From Anaerolineae bacterium (GTDB taxonomy: Bacteria > Chloroflexota > Anaerolineae > Aggregatilineales > Phototrophicaceae): a stretch of 64,000 bases of DNA. A model generated the notes under the pieces. It had not been told where the DNA came from and made no database searches. It saw only the letters and a list, made by a program, of their open reading frames with translations. Location: positions 1 to 64,000 of the forward strand of contig JALOOG010000002.1 of assembly GCA_025454525.1 (NCBI GenBank), written 5' to 3'. Each line of letters starts with the position of its first letter. Position 1 is the first letter of the stretch. Positions 8,120 to 17,093 of this stretch are shown piece by piece. Position numbers and translations under genes: made by a program.

Positions 8120-9535
8120 ATGGAATTTAAATCCGGTCAACATATTCATATCGTGGGCATTGGGGGATCTGGAATGTCCTCCATTGCGCGGATTCTCTTA
8201 GAGCGTGGTTTTACCGTATCGGGTTCGGATCGCACGCTCAACAGTTTAACCGATGCCCTAGCCCGTGACGGTGCGATCATCTATCAAGGTCACGCCGCCG
8301 AACAGATCAAAAACGCCGATCTTTTGTTGATCTCATCGGCGATCTACCACAATCCGGAAGTGATCGCCGCGGAAGAATTGGATCTTCCGGTTTATAAGCG
8401 TAAAGACATCCTCGCCTCCCTGATGCGTCAGCAACAAGTGATCGCCGTGGCCGGAACACATGGCAAAACCACCACCACCGCGTTGATCACCCACCTGTTA
8501 CAAACTTGTGGACTCGATCCGAGTTATATCGTCGGTGGGATCATGGGCAACACCGGGACAAATGCCGGAGTCGGTCATGGCCGTGCCTTTGTGATCGAGG
8601 CCGATGAATACGACAATATGTATCATGGCTTGTGGCCCAATATCGCTTTGATCACCAGCATTGAATATGATCATCCGGATTTTTTCGCGTCTAAATTGGA
8701 ATTGATGCAATCGTTCAACGATTTTGCGGCTCGCTTGCGCCATAGCGAGGATGTGCTGTTGGTGTGTGCCGATCACGATCAACCGATGCGCCTCTATCAT
8801 GATCGCCAAGCGGCCGGCGGAGGCAGTCATACCTACGGATTGTCCTCAAACGCCCATTATCGCGGCGAAAATATCCGCATCGAAGCGGGTTACACCGTCT
8901 TTGATGTCTCTTGGGCGGTCTGGACGGATCGCGATGGTGAGCCGACCAAGTATATGTCACTGGGGACAGTGCGATCGCCGCTGTTAGGTCAACATAATGT
9001 GCAGAATGCCTTGGGCGCGTTGTGTGTGGCGAATCGCTTTTGTAATTTACCATTTGATCAAGTGGCCGCGGCCTTAACAGAATTTAAAGGCACAGAGCGG
9101 CGCTTTGAGTTGCGCGGTGAGATCGACGGCCTCACGGTGATCGATGATTATGCACATCATCCCACTGCGATCCGAGCGACCTTACAAGGGGCGCGCAGTC
9201 GCTATCCGAATCACCAATTATGCGCGGTCTGGCAACCTCATACTTATAGCCGCACCGAACAACTCTTAGATGATTACGCCACGGCCTTTAACGACGCGGA
9301 TCAGGTGATCGTCACCGAGATCTACGCGGCGCGGGAAGTGTCACCGGCCAATGGCTTTAATGGATCGCAAGTCGCCCAACGCCTCCAACACCCCCGGACG
9401 TATTTCGCCGCCTCATTCGATCAAGCGGTGGATCAGCTTGTCCGGTCATTAGCGCGGCCGGCGGTGATCGTGATCATGAGCGCGGGGGATGCTCCCCAAA
9501 TCGGCGAATTGTTATTCAATCAGTTGCAAACTTGA
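8120..9535 (+). CDS. murC: UDP-N-acetylmuramate--L-alanine ligase
   Basis: MurC attaches L-Ala to UDP-MurNAc, the first step of stem peptide synthesis. The 471-residue protein has the MurC-type start HIHIVGIGGSGMSSIA, the P-loop GTHGKTTTTAL near residue 113, EADEYDNMY near residue 161, the FKGTERRFELRG stretch, and the C-terminal DDYAHHPTAIRATL and WQPHTYSRTEQL motifs. Length and domain order are normal. The stop lies 10 bases before the murB start. Confidence 0.96.
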   Translation: MEFKSGQHIHIVGIGGSGMSSIARILLERGFTVSGSDRTLNSLTDALARDGAIIYQGHAAEQIKNADLLLISSAIYHNPEVIAAEELDLPVYKRKDILASLMRQQQVIAVAGTHGKTTTTALITHLLQTCGLDPSYIVGGIMGNTGTNAGVGHGRAFVIEADEYDNMYHGLWPNIALITSIEYDHPDFFASKLELMQSFNDFAARLRHSEDVLLVCADHDQPMRLYHDRQAAGGGSHTYGLSSNAHYRGENIRIEAGYTVFDVSWAVWTDRDGEPTKYMSLGTVRSPLLGQHNVQNALGALCVANRFCNLPFDQVAAALTEFKGTERRFELRGEIDGLTVIDDYAHHPTAIRATLQGARSRYPNHQLCAVWQPHTYSRTEQLLDDYATAFNDADQVIVTEIYAAREVSPANGFNGSQVAQRLQHPRTYFAASFDQAVDQLVRSLARPAVIVIMSAGDAPQIGELLFNQLQT

Positions 9536-9545
9536 GGGGATCATC

Positions 9546-10451
9546 TTGGACAAGCTAAGCACCCGTACACCGCTCTTACAACACGTCCCTTTAGCCCGTT
9601 ACACCGCGGCCCGCTTAGGGGGTAAGGCTGATTGGTTGTATCATGCCCGCGAGTCGATCGATGAACTGGTTGAAGTCGTGATGGCCGCGTGGAAAGCCGA
9701 TCTTCCGGTGCGGGTGATCGGAGGGGGTGCGAATGTGTTGGTTTCGGATCACGGGGTGCGCGGGTTGGTGGTGATCAACGACATCAGTGAGATCAAGACG
9801 GGTGATTGGCACGATGGGCGCAACCTTTCGGCCACGGCCGGAGTCGGCTTGATCGCATTAGCGCGCAAATGTGCGACCTTAGGTTTATCCGGCCTTGAAT
9901 GGGCGATCGGCGTGCCGGGGACGGTGGGCGGCGCGATTGTCAACAATGCAGGCGCTTATGGCAGTGATATGAGCCATAACGTCGCGGATGTGGTGGTTTT
10001 AGAAGCGGATCATGGCGTGCAATTGTATACCCGTGAGGATTTACAATTTAGCTACCGTCATTCGCTGTTAAAAGCGCGTCCGGATCGGCGTTTTATGGTG
10101 TTATTAGCCACATTTCAGATGACTCCCGATGATAGCGAAGCGATCCAAGCGCGGATGAATGCGTTCAACGCCTCGCGTAAACAGAGTCAACCGGCCGGTG
10201 CCAGTTTAGGCAGTATTTTTAAAAATCCGCCGGGCGATTACGCGGGCCGCCTGATCGAAGCGGCGGGACTCAAAGGGTATCAGATCGGCACGGCCCAAGT
10301 GTCCCCGATTCATGCCAATTTTTTTATCAATGGATCGGACGGTTGCGCGCAAGATTACTATCGCTTGATCCGCCATGTGCAAGCGGTGGTTTTGGATCAA
10401 TTTGGTGTGGCTTTAGAGACTGAAATTGAGTTCATCGGGGTGTTTGAATAA
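9546..10451 (+). CDS. murB: UDP-N-acetylenolpyruvoylglucosamine reductase
   Basis: MurB is the FAD- and NADPH-dependent enzyme that makes UDP-MurNAc. It shows the N-terminal T-L-A-YTAARLGG segment, the FAD-binding VIGGGANVLVSD, the LEWAIGVPGTVGGA motif, the YR-S stretch (near residue 160) and QPAGASLGSIFKNP carrying the proton-donor Ser. I choose the TTG at 9546 because GAGGGG, shared with the murC stop, precedes it by about 7 bases. It is a type I-like MurB of about 301 residues. Confidence 0.92.
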   Translation: MDKLSTRTPLLQHVPLARYTAARLGGKADWLYHARESIDELVEVVMAAWKADLPVRVIGGGANVLVSDHGVRGLVVINDISEIKTGDWHDGRNLSATAGVGLIALARKCATLGLSGLEWAIGVPGTVGGAIVNNAGAYGSDMSHNVADVVVLEADHGVQLYTREDLQFSYRHSLLKARPDRRFMVLLATFQMTPDDSEAIQARMNAFNASRKQSQPAGASLGSIFKNPPGDYAGRLIEAAGLKGYQIGTAQVSPIHANFFINGSDGCAQDYYRLIRHVQAVVLDQFGVALETEIEFIGVFE

Positions 10452-10525
10452 AGTTTTAACGAGTCTGCCTTTGCGTCTCACCCCTTCACATTGTAAGATG
10501 ATGGTATGGGTAAAGACAGGGCAGC

Positions 10526-11329
10526 ATGACAATACGAGATCGTAGACGGGGAAAGGGTGAACGTGCGCCCGCGATATGGCGCGGTCAACATGCCCCACCA
10601 CCAGACGAATTACAACACGGTGAACGTGAGACCGCGATCAATTGGCGCATTTTTAGCGCGTTGATCGTCGTCAGTCTCTCGTTGGTGTTGCTGTTATTTT
10701 TTATCAGCGATGCGTTTTATGTCCGGAGTATCTCGGTAGCGGGCTTAAATTATCTGCAACCGGATGAGATCTACCGTTGGGCCGATATTGCCGACGCGCA
10801 TATCTTCCAACTGAATGAAGAAAGCGTGCGTCAATCGATTTTACGTTCCCCCGCGATCGCCGATGCTCAAGTGATGATCGCGTGGCCACCGGATAGCGTG
10901 CGAATCGCGATCACTGAACGCGAACCCGCGTTGCTTTGGGAACAAGACAATCAAGAATATTGGATCGATCTCCGGGGGCGGATTTTGATGACTCCCCCAA
11001 TCGAACGCACCGATCTGTTACGGGTGCGCGTGATCGGTGATGCACCCGCGATCACTCCCGAAACGTTGATCGATGCCGATGTGATTAACGGTGCGTTGCA
11101 ATTACGTGAACTGATTCCCAATACCAACCTTCTACGTTATGATCCCTATAATGGACTCGGTTTCGAGGATGCGCGGGGGTGGGATGCTTGGTTCGGTTCA
11201 GGGTTAGATATGCCAGTCAAGATTCTTGTGTATAAGTCGCTCACAGAAGACCTACAAGCAAAAGGCATCACCATGCAAGTGGTGAATGTGGTCGATCCTG
11301 ATGCGCCTTATTATTGTTGTGTTGAGTAA
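10526..11329 (+). CDS. ftsQ: Division protein FtsQ/DivIB
   Basis: A 267-residue bitopic protein. A basic cytosolic tail of about 40 residues is followed by one membrane helix (near residues 47-66, LIVVSLSLVLLLFFI) and an extracytoplasmic POTRA domain starting at FYVRSISVAGLNYLQPDEI. The FtsQ-type stretch ITEREPALLWEQDNQEYWIDLRGRIL follows. It bridges early and late divisome proteins. Position between murB and ftsA is classic for dcw clusters and supports the call. Confidence 0.85.
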   Translation: MTIRDRRRGKGERAPAIWRGQHAPPPDELQHGERETAINWRIFSALIVVSLSLVLLLFFISDAFYVRSISVAGLNYLQPDEIYRWADIADAHIFQLNEESVRQSILRSPAIADAQVMIAWPPDSVRIAITEREPALLWEQDNQEYWIDLRGRILMTPPIERTDLLRVRVIGDAPAITPETLIDADVINGALQLRELIPNTNLLRYDPYNGLGFEDARGWDAWFGSGLDMPVKILVYKSLTEDLQAKGITMQVVNVVDPDAPYYCCVE

Positions 11330-11337
11330 GCGATCCT

Positions 11338-12582
11338 ATGGAAAACGTGGTGATTGGTCTCGATGTTGGGACTCATAAAATCTGCACTATCGTCGGCCAA
11401 GTGCGCCGCGATGATATTTTTGTAATCGGCGTGGGCATTGAACCGAGTCGCGGCATGAGTCGCGGCATTGTGACCGATATGGCCGCGCTAAGCAAAGCGA
11501 TTGCTGCTTCGGTGCATAAGGCCGAAAAAAGCAGCGGGTATCAGATCAAACGCGCTTTTGTCAGTGTGGCCGGTAGCCATATCGCCTCCGTCAACAGTCG
11601 GGGCGCGGTGGGAATCACGGGTCAACGGGGTGTAAACCTTGATGATCTGGAAAAAGCGATGGAGGCAGCGCGGGCGATCGCGATCCCCCATAATCGGGAG
11701 GTATTGCATGTCGTCCCTCGTAGCTATTCCTTAGACGGACAAAACCGCGTGCGTAGCCCGTTGGGGATGCACGGCTTTCGCTTAGAGGTAGAAGCGCACA
11801 TCATCACCGCGTCATCTACCAGTGTCGCCAACCTTGAACAGTCCGTTGAGGCGGCAAATGTCTTGGTGGATCGTTTTATCCTCAACCCGTTAGCGGCGGG
11901 GGATGCGGTTCTCACCGAACAGGAACGCGAAGCCGGAGTCGTGGTGATCGACATCGGGGGCGGCACAACCGACCTTGCGATCTTCATTGAAGGCACGGTT
12001 TGGCACACCGCCGTCCTCGCGATCGGTGGCGATCTGGTGACCAGTGACATCACCTACTGGATGAATGTGCCATTTGACCTTGCCGAAGCGGTCAAGATCC
12101 AACGGGGCCACGCGCTGAAACGCGCCATTGACCCGTTAGAAACCTTTTTGGTTGAGCCGTTCGGAGATGGAATGCCGATTGAGGTCAAACGTGAAGAATT
12201 GGCTGATGTGATCGAAGCGCGAATCGAAGAGATCTTTGAAAAAGTCCAACAAGAGATCAAACGTTCCGGTTATGATGGGTTGTTACGGGCCGGCGCGGTG
12301 ATCACGGGCGGTTGTTCCCAATTGCCCGGTGTGCGTGAAGTGGCCCAACGGGTTTTCGGGTTTCCGGTGCGCTTGGCAAAACCAGAGCGCCTTACCGGAA
12401 TGGCGGATGTGCTACGCAACCCGTCGTATAGCACCAGTGTCGGTTTGTTGCGCTTGGGCCTTCAGATGGACACGCCTGCTCCCACAGAAGCGACTCCGAT
12501 CACCACACCGCCCACCGCCAAGATCGGGCAGTTTTTAGGTAGCCTGTTTAAGCGTCTGCTCCCAGACGAGGATGAGAAGTAG
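11338..12582 (+). CDS. ftsA: Actin-like division protein FtsA
   Basis: FtsA is the actin-fold ATPase that tethers FtsZ to the membrane. The 414-residue protein begins IGLDVGTHKICTIVG (phosphate 1 loop), has the SHVS/1C domain with SVAGSHIASVNSRG, the phosphate 2 motif VVIDIGGGTTDLAIF near residue 200, and GAVITGGCSQLPG. The C-terminus IGQFLGSLFKRLLPDEDEK looks like the usual amphipathic membrane-targeting helix after a Pro/Thr linker. It starts 8 bases after ftsQ. Confidence 0.95.
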   Translation: MENVVIGLDVGTHKICTIVGQVRRDDIFVIGVGIEPSRGMSRGIVTDMAALSKAIAASVHKAEKSSGYQIKRAFVSVAGSHIASVNSRGAVGITGQRGVNLDDLEKAMEAARAIAIPHNREVLHVVPRSYSLDGQNRVRSPLGMHGFRLEVEAHIITASSTSVANLEQSVEAANVLVDRFILNPLAAGDAVLTEQEREAGVVVIDIGGGTTDLAIFIEGTVWHTAVLAIGGDLVTSDITYWMNVPFDLAEAVKIQRGHALKRAIDPLETFLVEPFGDGMPIEVKREELADVIEARIEEIFEKVQQEIKRSGYDGLLRAGAVITGGCSQLPGVREVAQRVFGFPVRLAKPERLTGMADVLRNPSYSTSVGLLRLGLQMDTPAPTEATPITTPPTAKIGQFLGSLFKRLLPDEDEK

Positions 12583-12592
12583 AGAGCCGATT

Positions 12593-12997
12593 ATGAATCG
12601 AACCAACGCGGATCAACTGTCAGGTGGTGTATTTTTTATCGGGTTAGCCCTAGTATTTCTAACAGGGTGGTGGTGGCCGGGGATCATGTTTGTGATCGGG
12701 GCGACGGCCCTCGCGCAAGCACTCGCTGAGGGACGGCGGTGGTATGCCGCGCAAGGCGCATTATGGTCCTTTGGGATCGGGGTTGTTTTTCTATTTGGAT
12801 TTAGCCTCCCATTGTTGTTTCTATTGATCGGCGCGGGCATGATCTTCGGGTGGTGGTCACGCGATTCTTGGGATGATGAGGATGAAGAATATGATGACGA
12901 AAAACCGAAAAACATCAGCACCGAACAGCAATATCGGGTAGGGGATGACGGCGAACTGATCCCGTATGATGAAGATCCGAAACAACAACGCCGTTAA
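12593..12997 (+). CDS. Small membrane protein with acidic tail, copy 1
   Basis: A 134-residue protein with about three hydrophobic segments holding the motif TGWWWPGIMFVIGA, an E-RRWYAAQGAL turn, then a strongly acidic cytosolic tail (DDEDEEYDDE). The arrangement is reminiscent of LiaI/LiaF-type membrane regions, but I cannot assign a family. The ATG at 12593 is preferred over one 21 bases upstream that lies inside ftsA. The next gene is a paralog. Confidence 0.6.
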   Translation: MNRTNADQLSGGVFFIGLALVFLTGWWWPGIMFVIGATALAQALAEGRRWYAAQGALWSFGIGVVFLFGFSLPLLFLLIGAGMIFGWWSRDSWDDEDEEYDDEKPKNISTEQQYRVGDDGELIPYDEDPKQQRR

Positions 12998-13000
12998 CCC

Positions 13001-13381
13001 ATGCGCTGCTTAATGCGCCCGTTCTTGTCAAAATACCTCCTGTCAGCGGGCGTGTTTGTGATCGGGTTAGCGCTATTGTCTTTAACAGGTTGGTGGTGGC
13101 CGGGCATTCTGTTTCTGTTCGGTGCAACCGCTTTCACCTATACCCTAGCTGAAAGGCGGCGTTGGTATGAGGCGCAATGGGCTTTATGTTTCATCGGGAT
13201 CGGGATCATCTTCTGGTCTGGGCCGAGTCTCCCGTTGATCTTGATCATCTTAATCGGCGGGATCATCTTCTGGATATGGGCATCATGGCATTTGTTTGAT
13301 GATGAAGAGGATTATGAATACCAACAACCGGACATTCGCATCAAACGCGAAGATCGCGTTGATGACGATGCGAAACAGTAG
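13001..13381 (+). CDS. Small membrane protein with acidic tail, copy 2
   Basis: A 126-residue paralog of the preceding gene: same GVFVIGLALLSLTGWWWPGI segment, ERRRWYEAQWAL turn, two further hydrophobic stretches and an acidic tail (FDDEEDYEY). Alignment to the first copy suggests the true start may be the ATG at 13013. Neither start has a clear ribosome site, so it may depend on translation of the upstream copy. Function unknown. Confidence 0.58.
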   Translation: MRCLMRPFLSKYLLSAGVFVIGLALLSLTGWWWPGILFLFGATAFTYTLAERRRWYEAQWALCFIGIGIIFWSGPSLPLILIILIGGIIFWIWASWHLFDDEEDYEYQQPDIRIKREDRVDDDAKQ

Positions 13382-13438
13382 CGCCGTTATTCAGTCATCG
13401 CAAAAAAGTGTCCCACCCATGCTACGCACGCCAGTTCG

Positions 13439-13474
13439 CTCCCGATACATGGGTGAGGGTTAGGGTGGGGTTGG
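13439..13474 (+). repeat. Dispersed G-rich repeat, copy B
   Basis: Reads CTCCCGATACATGGGTGAGG followed by GTTAGGGTGGGGTTGG. It shares the ATGGG-GAGGG-TTAGGGTGGGG-TT core with copies at 83-127 and 55711-55749. It lies 20-55 bases before the chosen start of the next gene, in its untranslated leader or in an N-terminal extension of that gene. Confidence 0.5.
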
Positions 13475-13494
13475 ATGCAAGAAACTTTCCTGAG

Positions 13495-14403
13495 ATGACT
13501 TCTATGCGCTTTTTAACGCAACCCAGCACCGTTCAATGGCGCGATCATCAGTGGCAATGGTCGCCTCACCTCAAACAGGGCCTCGTTTTTGCGGTCTTGA
13601 TCGCGATCATCTGGTGGGGATTCGCGCTCTTGTTACGCAGCGCCAACCTACCGATCTTGATCTGGGATGATCAATTGGCCACATTCACCGTAGGCAACTT
13701 GGCTCGCCCTTATGATCAAGCGGGTTTTGTCAATCCGCCATGGACGATGTTTTTTCTGTGGCCGTTTAGCTTACCGCCGTTTGAGATCGCGGTGCTGCTG
13801 CAATTGATCGTCTTGTTTGTTGGGATTATCGGTGTGATCTTCAAGTTTGGTTCACCGCGTTCGGCACGCCTCGCCAGTTTGATCGTGTTAACCTCTCCGT
13901 TTGCCTTGGATAACGCGCTACAACTCAACATCGATTGGATTGTGGTCGTGAGCCTATTGTTGCCACCCGCCTATTGTGCGCCGCTCTTATTGACCAAGCC
14001 GCAAAACGCGATCGGCTATCTGTTAAGTTTTAAGTGGTCAGAGTGGGTGCGTTGGACATGGATCACGTTGGGGTTGATCCTCCTGTCGTTTGTCTTATGG
14101 GGCAATTGGCCGCTAGAGTGGTTAGAAAACTCTAACCAGAAATTGGTCGTTTGGCAGATCAATATCGCGCCGAATGCGTTTTTAGGGTATCCTCTGGCCG
14201 TAATCTTAGGGGTGATCGTCTTATTCTTTGCCTTGCGACGGCGCGATCCGGTGTTGAGTATCTTAGCGGGTATCTGTTTTGTGCCATATCTTGCCTCTTA
14301 TAGCGCGATTTTGCCGTTTGCGCTGATCACGGTACGCCTACCCGCATTAGCTGCCGTGATCAGCGTCACAATCTGGTTTGTCGTGTTGGGACTTGTGTTA
14401 TAA
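13495..14403 (+). CDS. Polytopic membrane protein, possibly glycosyltransferase-like
   Basis: About 302 residues with roughly eight hydrophobic segments. An early loop holds WDDQLATFTVGNLARPYDQ and NPPWTMFFLWPF, which resembles the first extracytoplasmic loop of lipid-linked-sugar glycosyltransferases (GT87-like), but the protein is short for that group and I cannot prove it. The frame is open further upstream to 13408, through repeat copy B; the ATGs at 13495 or 13504 are preferred because the upstream part is repeat sequence. It lies between ftsA and ftsZ. Confidence 0.55.
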   Translation: MTSMRFLTQPSTVQWRDHQWQWSPHLKQGLVFAVLIAIIWWGFALLLRSANLPILIWDDQLATFTVGNLARPYDQAGFVNPPWTMFFLWPFSLPPFEIAVLLQLIVLFVGIIGVIFKFGSPRSARLASLIVLTSPFALDNALQLNIDWIVVVSLLLPPAYCAPLLLTKPQNAIGYLLSFKWSEWVRWTWITLGLILLSFVLWGNWPLEWLENSNQKLVVWQINIAPNAFLGYPLAVILGVIVLFFALRRRDPVLSILAGICFVPYLASYSAILPFALITVRLPALAAVISVTIWFVVLGLVL

Positions 14404-14424
14404 GATAGAGAAAGGGCAGCAAAT

Positions 14425-14925
14425 ATGGATGTTCAATACTTTCAGCAGTGGTTTCAGTATAATTTTTGGGCGAATCGGCAATTGTGGAAATGCGCCATGC
14501 AGCTTAGCGCCGAACAATTCGATCAACCCTTAGATTATTCGGTCGGGTCGATTCACAATCAACTCGCGCACATGATGGGAGTCGAAAGCTGGTGGATGCA
14601 CTTTTTGGCCACAGATGAATTACGCTTTGTTGAAGATCACGATTATGATCAAGCGAGTCGACTCCGTGCCAAGTGGGATGAGGTGGAACACGAGATCCAA
14701 ACCTACTTAACCCGCCTAACACCAATGGAATTAGAGCGTGAGGTACAACCAGCGTTTTTTGTGGAGTATGGAAATCCACCGGTGAAAGTGTGGCAAGCGA
14801 TGATGCAGGTGTTGTATCACAGCATGGATCATCGCGCTCAAACTTTAGCCGGAATTGCCAAGTTAGGCGGCCCGACGTTTGAACAGGATTATCTCTATTA
14901 TCTACAAGATCACCCACAAGCGTAG
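14425..14925 (+). CDS. DinB-family protein
   Basis: A 166-residue four-helix-bundle protein of the DinB/YfiT type. The usual metal-ligand histidines are visible: His in SIHNQLAHMMGVESWW near residue 50 and the late pair in LYHSMDHRAQTLA near residues 132-137. An N-terminal YNFWANRQLW is characteristic. Members bind a divalent metal and include thiol-transfer enzymes; the substrate here is unknown. It lies 21 bases after the membrane protein and just before the ftsZ promoter. Confidence 0.82.
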   Translation: MDVQYFQQWFQYNFWANRQLWKCAMQLSAEQFDQPLDYSVGSIHNQLAHMMGVESWWMHFLATDELRFVEDHDYDQASRLRAKWDEVEHEIQTYLTRLTPMELEREVQPAFFVEYGNPPVKVWQAMMQVLYHSMDHRAQTLAGIAKLGGPTFEQDYLYYLQDHPQA

Positions 14926-14988
14926 TACCAAAACGCTACGGTTCATCCAGTTGCGAATCTAGCGGATGTGCTTAGAATAAGGTGAAAG

Positions 14989-15005
14989 ACGTGATATATT
15001 CACGT
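14989..15005 (+). promoter_or_regulatory. ftsZ promoter with overlapping inverted repeat
   Basis: ACGTGATATATTCACGT is a 6-bp inverted repeat with a 5-base spacer. The same bases form an extended -10 element (TGATATATT, 14992-15000). Transcription would start near 15007, giving a leader of only about 15 bases before ftsZ. The repeat could be an operator that blocks RNA polymerase. Both points are inference from sequence. Confidence 0.45.
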
Positions 15006-15021
15006 TTTAGGAAAGGATTTA

Positions 15022-16245
15022 TTGAGTAACATGGATATGGATGGATTCAACCCGGTAGAAGGATTTGCACAAATTAAAGTCGTCGGAGTAGGCGGCGGCG
15101 GGGGCAACGCAGTAAACCGCATGATTAATGAGGGGTTGGGCGGTGTTGAATTCATCACCATCAATACCGATAATCAGGCGCTGATGTTGTCTAAGGCCAA
15201 GATGCGCGTTCGCATCGGTGAAAAACTCACGCGCGGATTAGGCGCGGGCGGCAACCCCGAAATCGGCCGTAAGGCCGCGGAGGAAAGTGCCGATGAATTG
15301 TATGATGTGTTACGCGGCGCAGACATGGTGTTCATTGCGAGTGGTATGGGCGGCGGCACCGGGACGGGTGCGGCCCCTGTCGTGGCTCAAATCGCTAAGG
15401 AATTAGGCGCACTCACGATCGGGGTTGTGACCAAACCCTTTACCTTTGAGGGGAGTCGTCGTCTCCAATATGCCGAACAGGGGATCGAAAACCTGAAAAG
15501 CCAAGTCGATACCTTGATCGTTATCCCTAACGATCGTTTGTTGCAAATTGCCGATAAACGTGCCAGTTTACAACAGGCCTTCTCATTAGCGGATGATGTC
15601 TTGCGTCAAGGTATTCAGGGCATTTCGGAATTGATCACCGTTCCCGCGCTGATCAATCTTGATTTTGCGGATGTTCGCACGATTATGTCGGAAGGCGGCG
15701 CGGCCTTAATGGCTGTCGGACGCGCTTCAGGGGATGATCGGGCGCGGCGGGCCGCTGAAATGGCGATCAGCAGTGGTTTATTGGATGTCACGATTGACGG
15801 CGCACGCGGTATCTTGTTTAACATCACCGGAGGCAGTGACCTTAGCTTGTTTGAGGTGAATGAAGCGGCCGCGATCATCAAAGAGAGCGCACATCCGGAT
15901 GTGAACATGATCTTCGGCGCGCAAATTGACGACGGTATGGGCGACGAGGTGCGGATTACCGTGATTGCGACGGGTTTTGAGCAAAGCCGCGTTGCTTCGG
16001 CGCGCAAATTAGATCCACAACCCGCCCCCCGTCAACAACCGATAAATCATCAACGCCCGCTAACACATCAACAAGCGGTGCCACAACGTCCGGTGCCACA
16101 ACAACCGGTGCAACCGCCACAACCTGCGACTCCGCCCCCCGCGCAATCGCAACCCCAACAACCCCCTCAACAAGCGGATTTTCCGCCCCGGGTTTATGAA
16201 GAAGACGACATCAACATGCCGGCCTTCTTACGCAAACGCCGTTAA
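15022..16245 (+). CDS. ftsZ: Cell division tubulin FtsZ
   Basis: FtsZ is the GTPase that forms the Z-ring. The 407-residue protein has [17 protein letters not shown] at the N-terminus, the tubulin signature [11 protein letters not shown] near residue 115, NDRLL and the T7-loop region [12 protein letters not shown] Pro/Gln-rich linker (about residues 335-395) precedes the C-terminal peptide [13 protein letters not shown] that binds FtsA. The TTG at 15022 sits 4 bases after GGAAAGGA; an ATG at 15031 is the alternative. Four genes separate it from ftsA, unlike most dcw clusters. Confidence 0.96.
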   Translation: MSNMDMDGFNPVEGFAQIKVVGVGGGGGNAVNRMINEGLGGVEFITINTDNQALMLSKAKMRVRIGEKLTRGLGAGGNPEIGRKAAEESADELYDVLRGADMVFIASGMGGGTGTGAAPVVAQIAKELGALTIGVVTKPFTFEGSRRLQYAEQGIENLKSQVDTLIVIPNDRLLQIADKRASLQQAFSLADDVLRQGIQGISELITVPALINLDFADVRTIMSEGGAALMAVGRASGDDRARRAAEMAISSGLLDVTIDGARGILFNITGGSDLSLFEVNEAAAIIKESAHPDVNMIFGAQIDDGMGDEVRITVIATGFEQSRVASARKLDPQPAPRQQPINHQRPLTHQQAVPQRPVPQQPVQPPQPATPPPAQSQPQQPPQQADFPPRVYEEDDINMPAFLRKRR

Positions 16246-16257
16246 CGAGGATCAGAT

Positions 16258-16290
16258 CAAGGGGTATCTAGCAAGACCAGATACCCCTTG
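16258..16290. terminator. Bidirectional terminator after ftsZ
   Basis: CAAGGGGTATCT pairs perfectly with AGATACCCCTTG (12-bp stem, 9-base loop). It lies between the convergent ends of ftsZ and the dienelactone-hydrolase-like gene. Only a weak T tract follows. Confidence 0.7.
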
Positions 16291-16299
16291 TGTTTACGC

Positions 16300-17055
16300 T
16301 CACATTCGTTGAATGGCCCGCCGTGGTAAGGGGCGATGCAAGTGTTGATCTAAAAAGTCTGTGGCCATTTTGAGCGCTTGACGACTCAAATCGCGTTGCG
16401 CTTCAGTCAATTGATCCGAAAAAAACTCATGAGCTAAACCGTTGACCATTTCCACCCGATGTTTCACTGCGTCGGGAGATTGTGCTAATTCATCGCGCAA
16501 GCGGTGGATGATCGGCGGCGCGATATGCGGTTCAAGGCTGCCATAACAGGCGAAGATCGGGATCTTGCACTCGTTAAATTTGCCAAGGTTACGGTGTGGA
16601 AAGCCACTAAAAGCGACCACCGCCTCTAAATGTGGATGATGCAATGCGGCATCTAACGCCAGACTCCCGCCCATGCCTAATCCCACCACCCCGGTTTGTC
16701 GATTGGTCTGATGATGCCGTTCTACCACATCGATCGCGGTGTAGACCCGCATTCGCCCTTCGGTTTCATCTAATTTTTCGACCAAGGCCATCGCCTCTTT
16801 TGGCGTGTTAGCGGTCTGCTTGTCGAATAGATCCGGCACGATCACATAATATCCGGTTTGTGCGAAGTAATTCGCCAACCGCCGAATGATCCCCACCACA
16901 CCCCACCAATCATGTAATAACACCAAGGCCGGGAACTTACCGCCCATTTGAGGATGCGCCCAATAAGCTGGAACTTTTTTGCCGTTTTCTAGAACAATCT
17001 CGATATAACCACTGTTGATCGAATACTCAACGTGTTTCGGATCGTAGATCGGCAT
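16300..17055 (-). CDS. Dienelactone hydrolase-like protein lacking the nucleophile
   Basis: A 251-residue alpha/beta-hydrolase of the dienelactone hydrolase family (LLHDWWGVVGIIRRLANYFAQ, VPDLF, late GLAHEFF His). The nucleophile elbow, normally G-x-C-x-G-G, reads GLGMGG here, so the Cys is replaced by Gly. The catalytic Asp position reads SLEP (Glu), and the family's early Glu is Asp in HDWWG. The His is kept. It is therefore likely inactive as a classical hydrolase, or uses another mechanism. It has its own spacing from the GNAT gene upstream on the same strand. Confidence 0.78.
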   Translation of the reverse strand: MPIYDPKHVEYSINSGYIEIVLENGKKVPAYWAHPQMGGKFPALVLLHDWWGVVGIIRRLANYFAQTGYYVIVPDLFDKQTANTPKEAMALVEKLDETEGRMRVYTAIDVVERHHQTNRQTGVVGLGMGGSLALDAALHHPHLEAVVAFSGFPHRNLGKFNECKIPIFACYGSLEPHIAPPIIHRLRDELAQSPDAVKHRVEMVNGLAHEFFSDQLTEAQRDLSRQALKMATDFLDQHLHRPLPRRAIQRM

Positions 17056-17093
17056 GAGACTGTCCTTTCGCGTTGTGAAATGACCTCATTATA

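Noticed and set aside
8351-8600. Short reverse-strand frames within murC
   Set aside because: Shadow frames without start signals.
8715-9053. Open frame of 112 codons antisense to murC
   Set aside because: It lies wholly within the conserved murC coding region.
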